Part shown: positions 1 to 5,310 of the stretch, piece by piece | Layout of the letters: every line of letters starts with the position of its first letter | Position numbering within the stretch: position 1 is the first letter of the stretch | DNA from: an uncultured Clostridia bacterium | GTDB taxonomy: Bacteria > Bacillota > Clostridia > Christensenellales > UBA1242 | Length of the DNA: 6,483 nt | NCBI GenBank assembly: GCA_944376785.1 | Contig: CALWDV010000061.1 | Span: forward strand, 1-6,483 | Direction of reading: 5' to 3' | The notes under the pieces: model-generated | Database searches by the model: none | What the model was told of the DNA's origin: nothing | What the model saw: only the letters and a program-made list of their open reading frames with translations | Position numbers and translations under genes: made by a program

Positions 1-857
1 TCTTGAAGTGTTGTGCTTACAGCCGAAACTTGAATGTCGTAATCTTTTGCTTCATTTGATTTAATTTGATATGAATTGGTTGAAAGCAATATTTCTTCTG
101 GCACTCCATTAACTTGAACACTATAATATTTTGCAAGTTGATGAGTATCCCAACTAACAACTCCGTTTGATGCAACAATTCCTGTTACAGGAGCATATTT
201 TATGAACTTATACTCATTACTATAATCACCATCTGCAAAACGAACGCCATCGCCCACTGCTTTAACTTTAACAATGTGTTTAGCATTTAAATCTAGTGGC
301 ACTTGGTCGTTAAAAATTTGAAAATCAACATAATGTTCTGCCGAAGAAGTTGATGGGTCTGTTACATTAAATTCTGCACCATCAATATTAACAACATAAC
401 TATTTGTGTTTCCCACACTTTTAAATCTTATTTTTTTATCGGTGTTTGAAAACTCAACATTTGTTACTGTGTTTAACTTAATTGGATCTGGCAAAACTTT
501 TACAACTGTTGAAGCTTTTAAATTTGTTCCAACAATTGAGAATGTTACCACAACACCTTCTTCATAAATTGAATTTGCCGTTACAGTTAAATCACCTTGT
601 GCTGCGTTAAAACTTGTTGTGTTTAAAGTTAAAATATCTGGTTTATTAACACTAACACTAACATTCACATTAGATGAATTTGAAGGTGTAATGCTATAAC
701 TTATGTTTGCACTATTTCCCACAAATAAAATTTGTTCAGCAACATTAACATCAATTTTGGTTGGATTAACCTTTTTGGTTGAACATGAACAACCAACCAT
801 AATCATTGTTGCTAGCGCGCCTAAAAACAATATTGATAAAGTTTTCCATTTTTTCAT
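1..857 (-). CDS. Secreted lipoprotein with Ig-like/Fn3-like domains, C-terminus cut by window edge
   Basis: The reading frame is open from the ATG at 857 to the left edge (285 residues) and has no stop in the window, so the gene is partial. Residues 1-22 form a type II signal peptide: MKKWK basic start, a hydrophobic stretch at 7-21, and lipobox MVG before Cys23, the expected lipidated residue; SCSTKK follows. The mature protein should therefore be anchored to the outer face of the membrane. Residues about 33-123 are Ser/Thr/Val/Asn-rich alternating strands like a bacterial Ig-like domain. Residues about 128-220 and 224-285 each look like Fn3-type beta-sandwiches, with repeat-like phrases such as VKAVGDG, VVSWDT and YYSVQVNG. 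Proteins of this build are usually surface adhesion or carbohydrate-related proteins, but no catalytic domain is visible and the missing C-terminus may define its role. It is downstream of pheT on the same strand, separated by a terminator. The lipoprotein call is firm; the function is unknown. Confidence 0.87.
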   Translation of the reverse strand, partial: MKKWKTLSILFLGALATMIMVGCSCSTKKVNPTKIDVNVAEQILFVGNSANISYSITPSNSSNVNVSVSVNKPDILTLNTTSFNAAQGDLTVTANSIYEEGVVVTFSIVGTNLKASTVVKVLPDPIKLNTVTNVEFSNTDKKIRFKSVGNTNSYVVNIDGAEFNVTDPSTSSAEHYVDFQIFNDQVPLDLNAKHIVKVKAVGDGVRFADGDYSNEYKFIKYAPVTGIVASNGVVSWDTHQLAKYYSVQVNGVPEEILLSTNSYQIKSNEAKDYDIQVSAVSTTLQ

Positions 858-860
858 ATT

Positions 861-866
861 ATCACC
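861..866 (-). promoter_or_regulatory. Ribosome binding site of the lipoprotein gene (GGTGAT type)
   Basis: Minus-strand GGTGAT lies 3 nt before the ATG at 857. It can pair with the AUCACC part of the 16S rRNA 3' end rather than with the CCUCC core used by the AAGGAG sites of pheS, pheT and the 5311 gene. It supports the ATG at 857 as the start. The spacing is short, as expected for a site displaced toward the 5' part of the anti-SD. Confidence 0.5.
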
Positions 867-908
867 AACTTAAAAAATTTTGTTGTTTTGTCTTTGTAAA
901 CTATTAGT

Positions 909-936
909 ATTTTAGCAAAAAAAAATTAAACAGCAA
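909..936 (-). promoter_or_regulatory. Weak candidate promoter of the lipoprotein gene
   Basis: On the minus strand, TAAAAT (914-909) is a 5/6 match to a -10 box. TTGCTG (936-931) stands 16 bp upstream and matches only the TTG of a -35 box. Transcription would start near 902, leaving a leader of about 45 nt. A promoter is needed here because the pheT terminator separates this gene from pheST. In such A+T-rich DNA a match of this quality can arise by chance. Confidence 0.3.
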
Positions 937-951
937 AACAAAAATAATATT

Positions 952-985
952 TATAATTAATTATTAATATAATATATTAATTATA
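952..985. repeat. A/T-only inverted repeat in the spacer upstream of the lipoprotein gene
   Basis: TATAATTAAT at 952-961 is the exact reverse complement of ATTAATTATA at 976-985. An alternative nested dyad, ATTAATAT (963-970) with ATATTAAT (974-981), sits inside it. The arms contain no G or C, so the dyad may be a product of base composition. It has no T-run and is not a convincing terminator. Confidence 0.4.
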
Positions 986-1044
986 GTTTTCATAATTTTA
1001 TTTGGTTTTATGTGTAAAAGTTTTTAACACTTTAAAATTTTTGT

Positions 1045-1063
1045 TTGTTTAAATTTTAAACAA
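1045..1063. repeat. 19-bp perfect palindrome, possible operator
   Basis: TTGTTTAAA (1045-1053) and TTTAAACAA (1055-1063) are exact reverse complements around a single central base. The short centre is more like a protein-binding dyad than an RNA hairpin. It lies between the pheT terminator and the lipoprotein gene, about 110-135 bp upstream of the weak -35/-10 candidate. What might bind it is unknown. Confidence 0.4.
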
Positions 1064-1102
1064 TTTAATAAGTTCATAGTCATTAAGTTATATTAAATTA
1101 AC

Positions 1103-1135
1103 AAAAAAAAGACCGATTTTTCGGCCTTTTTTGTT
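1103..1135 (-). terminator. Rho-independent terminator of the pheST operon
   Basis: Read on the minus strand, GGCCGA (1126-1121) pairs with TCGGTC (1116-1111) across a short A/T loop, with one G-U pair, and is followed by eight T (1110-1103). The A-tract before the stem can also pair with the T-run. The hairpin begins 7 nt after the pheT stop codon. The A-tract and T-run flank the stem on both sides, so the structure may also stop plus-strand transcription. Confidence 0.9.
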
Positions 1136-3515
1136 AATTTTTAAGTTCAACTCCGTTAACTTTAAAATGTTCAATTAAGTTGTTAGAAAACTTTTCAATG
1201 TCTTTTGCTTCCAAAGTTCTATCAAGCGAACCAATAACAAAATTAAATGTGTAACTTTTTTGGTTTTTCATTGTTTCTTTGTTTTCATAAATATCTTTTA
1301 AAGAATATGTCATATTTAATTTTGTTTTAAATGTTTTTATTATATTTTCTAGTTGTGCATAATTCATTTCGTTTGAAACTAAGAAACTAAAATCAAGTGA
1401 AACGTCTTGATATTTGCTAACTTTTTCACGTTTAATTTCGGTTTCAGGTGCATTACACAATTTTTCAAAATCAAGTTCTAAACAAACAAGGTTATGTTTA
1501 CCACAAATTGCATCTTTAACTTTTGGATGAGCCACACCCATTTCACCAATAACTTCACCGTTTTCAAGTGTTATAACGTTGCTATTAACTGGGTGATAAT
1601 AGTTTGAAGTTTTGCCACTTTTAAACTCAACTGCTGTTTTTAAAAGTGATTCACAAATGTTGTTTAACATTGTTTTAAGCTCGAAATAAAGCTCTTTTTC
1701 TGTTTTTTCTTCGCTTGCCAAAACCAAACCTAAAATGTGATTTTCAACTGCTAAATTGTCGCTGTTAATTCCACTAACAACACGTCCAATTTCGCAAATT
1801 CTAACATCTTTAAAATTGTTTTTGTTTTCACTAACAAATTTTAAAAGTGTTGGAACAAGTTTGCTTCTAATTCCACTTTGACCACTGTTTGAACTATCAA
1901 GCAGTGAAACATAACTAACTTCATCTATATGATTTGCTTTGTTAAAATCAACATAATTCCAAATGTGAGAATGAACTTCGCTAACGCCATATTTTTCGGC
2001 AAGTAACCTTTTAGTGCTATATTCAGCCATATGTTCTTTGCCTTGTGCAACAGGAATTAAGTTAAAGTTCATACTTTGTGGAACAATGTTATCATAGCCA
2101 TACATTCTTAAAACTTCTTCAACCAAATCTTCTTTAATTGAAACATCTTTTGTGCCACGCCAAGAAGGAACTTTTACCTCTAACTCTTTGTTGTTTGCCT
2201 TAACTTCAAAACCTAAACTTGTTAAAATTTCATCAACTTTTTGTTTTGATAGTTGAACACCACTGCGCTTTACTAGAAATTCATAAGAAATTTTAATTGT
2301 GTGTGTTGGATATTTATAGTTATAAACATCGGTTAAAGCACTAGAAACTTCAATTCCGCCATCAATATCTTTTAAAATTTTTAACAACCTAGAAATAGCA
2401 ACGGTTGTAAGTTCTGGGTCCAAAGATTTTTCATAACGAACAGAAGCATCTGTTGTAAGACCAATTTTTTTAACTGCTTTTCTAATTGTTACAGCATTAA
2501 ATGTTGCACTTTCTAAAAGAAGTGAATTAGTTTGTTCGGTTATGCCAGATTTTAAACCACCTTTAATTCCTGCAATGGCAACAGGCACACGGTTGTTATC
2601 ACAAATAACCAAAGTGTTTGGATAAATTTTGTGATTTTCACCTTCCAAAGTTTGCATTTCAATTTCTTTTTCAGGTTCAGTTACAACAATTCCTTCAACA
2701 ATATTATGGTCAAATGCGTGCATTGGTTGGCCAAGTTCAAGCATTAAATAGTTTGTCATATCGGCAAGTAAGTTAATGTCACGCATACCACAATATGTTA
2801 ATCTAATTTTCATTTCCATTGGGCTACGTTTTTTTGTTACGTTGTTAACTGCAATTCCACTATATCTATAACAATTTTCACTTTCAACTTTAATGCTTAA
2901 TTTTTTCAAATTATCATATTTATGCAAATCTTCAAGGTCTAGTGGTTTTAGTTTTCTACCAAAAATTGCGGCAAATTCACGTGCTATTCCATAATGTCCC
3001 CAAAGGTCTGGACGATTTGTTAAAGATTTATTATCAATTTCAAAAACAACGTCGTTAATAGGATAAACATCACTAAGTTCAGTTCCCATTTTTTTGTTGG
3101 TTGTAATGTCCATAATACCACTATTATCAGAACCAATTCCTAATTCGCTTTCACTGCAACACATTCCAAAACTTTCAACACCAACAAGTTTGGCTTTACC
3201 AATTTTAAAACCATTAACCATTCCACCAACACGTGCAAAAGCAGTAACCATTCCTTCCCTAACATTTGGTGCTCCACAAACAACTTGAACAGGATTTTCA
3301 CTTCCATCATCAACTTGCAAAATGTGTAAATGGTCACTTTTTGGGTGATTTTCCACCTTTAAAATTTTGGCAAGAACAACATTTTTTGTGTTTTCGCCCA
3401 TATTATAAACATCTTCAATTTCGGCTGTTGCCAAATTAAAACGTTTAATTAATTCGCTGGTTTCAATGCCACTTAAATCAACAAATTCTTTAATCCAATT
3501 AATAGAAATTCTCAT
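1134..3515 (-). CDS. pheT: Phenylalanyl-tRNA synthetase, beta subunit
   Basis: This is the beta subunit of the cytoplasmic alpha2-beta2 enzyme that attaches phenylalanine to tRNA-Phe; at 793 residues it is full length. The domain order is canonical. Residues about 40-148 form the EMAP-like OB-fold tRNA-binding domain (ILKVENHPKSDHLHILQVD). The NRPDLWGHYGIARE motif is at 167-180. The B3/B4 domain at about 209-385 contains LGQPMHAFD and PVAIAGIKGG; B3/B4 is associated with editing of mischarged Tyr. The TTDASVRYEKSLDP motif follows at 354-367. Residues about 402-476 are the B5 domain (PSWRGTKDVSIKEDLVEEVLRMYGY), about 487-690 the catalytic-like core, and about 700-793 the C-terminal ferredoxin-like anticodon-binding domain. 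The ATG at 3515 has AAGGAG 7 nt upstream. Eleven nucleotides separate it from the pheS stop, so the two are co-transcribed and probably translationally coupled. No truncation or frameshift was seen. Confidence 0.98.
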   Translation of the reverse strand: MRISINWIKEFVDLSGIETSELIKRFNLATAEIEDVYNMGENTKNVVLAKILKVENHPKSDHLHILQVDDGSENPVQVVCGAPNVREGMVTAFARVGGMVNGFKIGKAKLVGVESFGMCCSESELGIGSDNSGIMDITTNKKMGTELSDVYPINDVVFEIDNKSLTNRPDLWGHYGIAREFAAIFGRKLKPLDLEDLHKYDNLKKLSIKVESENCYRYSGIAVNNVTKKRSPMEMKIRLTYCGMRDINLLADMTNYLMLELGQPMHAFDHNIVEGIVVTEPEKEIEMQTLEGENHKIYPNTLVICDNNRVPVAIAGIKGGLKSGITEQTNSLLLESATFNAVTIRKAVKKIGLTTDASVRYEKSLDPELTTVAISRLLKILKDIDGGIEVSSALTDVYNYKYPTHTIKISYEFLVKRSGVQLSKQKVDEILTSLGFEVKANNKELEVKVPSWRGTKDVSIKEDLVEEVLRMYGYDNIVPQSMNFNLIPVAQGKEHMAEYSTKRLLAEKYGVSEVHSHIWNYVDFNKANHIDEVSYVSLLDSSNSGQSGIRSKLVPTLLKFVSENKNNFKDVRICEIGRVVSGINSDNLAVENHILGLVLASEEKTEKELYFELKTMLNNICESLLKTAVEFKSGKTSNYYHPVNSNVITLENGEVIGEMGVAHPKVKDAICGKHNLVCLELDFEKLCNAPETEIKREKVSKYQDVSLDFSFLVSNEMNYAQLENIIKTFKTKLNMTYSLKDIYENKETMKNQKSYTFNFVIGSLDRTLEAKDIEKFSNNLIEHFKVNGVELKN

Positions 3516-3522
3516 TTTAATT

Positions 3523-3528
3523 CTCCTT
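3523..3528 (-). promoter_or_regulatory. pheT ribosome binding site overlapping the pheS stop codon
   Basis: AAGGAG (3528-3523, minus) shares two bases with the pheS TAA (3529-3527) and lies 7 nt before the pheT ATG. A ribosome terminating on pheS would sit over this site, which favours coupled 1:1 synthesis of the two subunits. Confidence 0.85.
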
Positions 3529-4558
3529 AAATGTTTAGTTTGAATGGTTTTAATATTTTTAAGTTTCCGCTGTTTAATGCACGAATATCATTTAAACCAG
3601 ATTTAATCATAACAAGTCGGTCAAAACCCAAACCAAACGCACAACCACTATATTTTTCAGGGTCGATTCCTGCCATTTTTAAAACATTTGGATGAATCAT
3701 TCCACATGGGCAAAGTTCAATCCAGCCACTTCCACCACAAGTTGAACAACCACTTCCACCACAGAATGGGCATTTAACGTCCATTTCAAAACTTGGTTCA
3801 GTAAATGGGAAAAATCCCGGACGCAATCTTACTTCAACTTCCTTTTTGAAAACTTTTGAAAGCATTTCCTTCATAAAGTAAATTAAGTTTGCAACACTAA
3901 CGTTTTCGTTAACAATAACACCTTCAATTTGGAAGAATGTGTTTTCGTGTCCTGCATCAATGGCTTCATTTCTGAAACAACGACCAGGGAAAATAACTTT
4001 TGCATTAGTGCCATATTTTCTTAAAATTCTGTTTTGTGCAGCAGATGTGTGAGTTTTTAAAACTTCACCATTTGTTAGCCAGAATGTGTCTTGTGTGTCA
4101 CGTGCTGGGTGAGTTGCAGGAACATTAACTGCATCAAAGTTGTTAAATTCGGTTTCAACTTCATTTCCTGTGTCAACAACAAAACCCATTGAAATGAAAA
4201 CATCTTCAACTTCTTTTTGAATTATTGTTCTTGGATGCAAAGAGCCAACACCGGTTTCAACAGGCAAAGTTATATCAATTTTTTCTGCATTGTTAATTTG
4301 ATTTTCAATTTCTTGCTCGTTTAACTGTTTCACTTTTTCATCTAAACAAGTTTGAATGTGATTTTTAACTTCGTTAACAAGCATTCCCATTTCACGTTTT
4401 TGGTCGTTTGGAACATCTCTAAGCATTGGCATAACCAAAGTTATTAACCCTTTTTTGCCTAAAAACTTAACACGCAAATTTTCGGCTTCGTTTAAGTTTT
4501 TAACAACTTCTATTTCTGCATCAAACTCTTTTTTTATGCTTTCTAATTTTTCTTTCAT
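3527..4558 (-). CDS. pheS: Phenylalanyl-tRNA synthetase, alpha (catalytic) subunit
   Basis: This is the class II catalytic subunit that activates phenylalanine with ATP and charges tRNA-Phe in complex with PheT. I place the start at the ATG at 4558 (MKEKLESIKK, 343 residues, normal family length) because AAGGAG (4570-4565) lies 6 nt upstream. The frame stays open to 4630, but that 24-residue extension would translate through the T-box terminator. Residues 1-90 form the N-terminal coiled-coil arm that contacts tRNA. Class II motif 2 is at 192-213 (GRCFRNEAIDAGHENTFFQIEG). Residues 249-261 (FFPFTEPSFEMDV) line the Phe-ATP site, and motif 3 is GCAFGLGFDR at 305-314; Ala307 keeps the usual small residue of the Phe pocket. 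A CxxC...CxxC cysteine cluster (263, 266, 271, 274) precedes GWIEL. Two more cysteines at 283 and 285 follow it. The gene is first in the operon, under T-box control. Confidence 0.97.
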   Translation of the reverse strand: MKEKLESIKKEFDAEIEVVKNLNEAENLRVKFLGKKGLITLVMPMLRDVPNDQKREMGMLVNEVKNHIQTCLDEKVKQLNEQEIENQINNAEKIDITLPVETGVGSLHPRTIIQKEVEDVFISMGFVVDTGNEVETEFNNFDAVNVPATHPARDTQDTFWLTNGEVLKTHTSAAQNRILRKYGTNAKVIFPGRCFRNEAIDAGHENTFFQIEGVIVNENVSVANLIYFMKEMLSKVFKKEVEVRLRPGFFPFTEPSFEMDVKCPFCGGSGCSTCGGSGWIELCPCGMIHPNVLKMAGIDPEKYSGCAFGLGFDRLVMIKSGLNDIRALNSGNLKILKPFKLNI

Positions 4559-4580
4559 AACATTCTCCTTATAATATAAA

Positions 4581-4609
4581 AACAAAAAACGCCCCAGTTT
4601 TAGGACGTT
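4581..4609 (-). terminator. T-box-controlled intrinsic terminator before pheS
   Basis: On the minus strand, AACGTCC (4609-4603) pairs with GGGGCGTT (4595-4588), with one G-U pair, closing a short A-rich loop. The T-run TTTTTTGTTTTT follows. The ACGTCCT segment (4608-4602) is also the 3' arm of the antiterminator, so only one of the two helices can form. It lies 20-50 nt upstream of the pheS start, so without uncharged tRNA the transcript should stop before pheS. Confidence 0.92.
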
Positions 4610-4825
4610 TATTTTTTTACGTGGTACCACCTAATTTCGTTGAACAATCAACCTTATTGCAATTTTTACGGTTTTATTCCGTTCTTGCTTACTTTCTCGC
4701 AAGACAACTCCGGTGCTGAAATTCACAAATAATTTTGAACATTGTTGGCTCTCAGCCGACGACCAACATTTTCTGTAATGAAAAATTATTGCTACTTACA
4801 CACTTTCACAGTTTTTATTTAACTA
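4581..4825 (-). promoter_or_regulatory. T-box leader (tRNA-Phe-sensing riboswitch) of pheST
   Basis: This leader RNA lets uncharged tRNA-Phe antagonise a terminator ahead of pheS. Reading the minus strand, stem I spans about 4804-4711. CAATAATTTT pairs with AAAATTATTTG (one bulge), the apical part is TGTTGG (4768-4763) with CCAACA (4748-4743), and an AGTA S-turn element sits on the 5' side. The specifier is UUC (4720-4718), a Phe codon, preceded by GAA and followed by A. Stem II is CTTGC/GCAAG (4703-4684) with AGTA in its loop region. Stem III is ACGG/CCGT (4682-4668). The T-box AGGUGGUACCACGU is at 4632-4619. The antiterminator pairs AGG with CCU and ACGU with ACGU around the 7-nt bulge UGGUACC. 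The variable base of UGGU is U, fitting A73 of tRNA-Phe. The 5' end is inferred from the promoter. Confidence 0.95.
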
Positions 4826-4831
4826 AGTATT

Positions 4832-4860
4832 GTTATATCATTTTTAGTTTTTAAAGTCAA
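4832..4860 (-). promoter_or_regulatory. pheST promoter
   Basis: On the minus strand, TTGACT (4860-4855) and TATAAC (4837-4832) are separated by exactly 17 bp; each hexamer matches 5 of 6 consensus bases for the housekeeping sigma factor. Transcription should begin near 4825, just upstream of T-box stem I, giving a leader of about 267 nt. The -35 box lies 16 bp past the stop codon of the upstream XRE gene. Confidence 0.85.
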
Positions 4861-4876
4861 TGCAAAAACAAAATTA

Positions 4877-5182
4877 TTATTGTTGTTTTTTTATTGTTTT
4901 AGCAATTTCTATAATTAGGTTTTTGTTGCTATCATTAAGTTCTCTAAATTGTGACAATAACATAAATTCTTTATCATCATCACTATTGGAACAATTAAAA
5001 AACTCCGATAATGTTATTCCAAACGCATCACAAATTTGTTTTAAAGTGTTAATGCTTGGCATTGTTTTTCTATAAAACATATTGGCAAGTGTTGATTGTG
5101 TTATTCCAGCTTCTTCTGATAATTTATATAACGACCAATTTCTTTCTTCTCTTAACTTTGTTATTTTTCCTAATATATCCAC
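4877..5182 (-). CDS. Small XRE/Cro-family transcriptional regulator
   Basis: This 101-residue protein has a single HTH_3 (Cro/C1-type) DNA-binding domain at about residues 4-62. The pattern is ITKLREERNWSLYKLSEEAGITQSTLANMFYRKTMPS, then TLKQICDAFGITLSEFF; the recognition helix is around residues 27-37 (ITQSTLANMFY). Residues 63-101 are an acidic stretch (NSDDDKEF) followed by a helical tail that may dimerise. The protein should act in the cytoplasm as a dimeric repressor, as is usual for the family. The start is a GTG; the nearest Shine-Dalgarno-like AAGGA is 12 nt upstream, longer than ideal, so translation may be weak. It is divergent from the two-TM gene at 5311, and the shared spacer contains two related dyads, so that gene and itself are its likely targets. 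Short free-standing XRE genes of this type occur in both chromosomal and mobile settings; no mobile-element gene is visible here. Confidence 0.87.
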   Translation of the reverse strand: MDILGKITKLREERNWSLYKLSEEAGITQSTLANMFYRKTMPSINTLKQICDAFGITLSEFFNCSNSDDDKEFMLLSQFRELNDSNKNLIIEIAKTIKKQQ

Positions 5183-5211
5183 TAAAAATCCATTTCCTTA
5201 TTTTTATATAG

Positions 5212-5233
5212 TTTATTACACATTTGTAATAAA
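5212..5233. promoter_or_regulatory. Candidate XRE operator 1 (perfect 9+4+9 inverted repeat)
   Basis: TTTATTACA (5212-5220) and TGTAATAAA (5225-5233) are exact reverse complements around the 4-nt centre CATT. The core is TACA-N4-TGTA. It lies 30 bp upstream of the XRE GTG start, where repressor binding would hinder XRE transcription, and 17 bp upstream of the -35 box of the divergent gene. Binding by the adjacent XRE protein is inferred. Confidence 0.6.
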
Positions 5234-5250
5234 TATATAACCCAAAAGTA

Positions 5251-5279
5251 TTGACAAATAATATACATTTGTGTAGTAT
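5251..5279 (+). promoter_or_regulatory. Promoter of the two-TM membrane protein gene
   Basis: TTGACA (5251-5256), a perfect -35 box, is 17 bp from TAGTAT (5274-5279), a 4/6 -10 box. Transcription should start near 5286, giving a leader of about 25 nt with AAGGAG at 5300-5305. A TACA-N4-TGTA dyad lies between the two boxes, suggesting repression by steric exclusion of RNA polymerase. Confidence 0.75.
5264..5275. promoter_or_regulatory. Candidate XRE operator 2, inside the plus-strand promoter
   Basis: TACA (5264-5267) and TGTA (5272-5275) flank TTTG, the same TACA-N4-TGTA plan as the 5212-5233 dyad. The reverse complement of this site (TACACAAATGTA) matches the other core (TACACATTTGTA) at 10 of 12 bases. 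Dyad centres are 47 bp apart. It occupies the promoter spacer and the first two bases of the -10 box. Confidence 0.5.
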
Positions 5280-5310
5280 TTTAATATACAACTATATATA
5301 AGGAGTAAAT

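Noticed and set aside
858..1133. A small RNA or hidden gene in the A+T-rich spacer
   Set aside because: Frames on both strands are short and without ribosome binding sites. Apart from the pheT terminator, the two dyads and a weak promoter I see nothing supportable.
3094..3288. 64-codon plus-strand open frame
   Set aside because: It lies entirely antisense to conserved pheT sequence, has no ribosome binding site, and its Pro/Leu/Thr composition is that of a shadow frame.
3140..3337. 65-codon minus-strand open frame
   Set aside because: It is an alternative frame inside the tRNA-binding domain of pheT, whose own frame is fully conserved.
4621..4630. GTGGTACCAC palindrome as an operator
   Set aside because: It is the core of the T-box sequence, and its symmetry is explained by the UGGUACC bulge with flanking antiterminator bases.
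4860..5075. 71-codon plus-strand open frame
   Set aside because: It is antisense to the XRE gene; the hydrophobic Ser/Leu/Ile composition mirrors the complement of Asn/Lys/Asp-rich coding sequence, and there is no ribosome binding site.
5203..5257. Minus-strand promoter for the XRE gene using TTGTCA at 5257-5252
   Set aside because: The -35-like box is good (5/6), but no -10 hexamer at 16-18 bp matches better than 3/6, and other TATA-like sequences near 5205-5210 lack a -35. XRE surely has a promoter here, but I cannot point to it.
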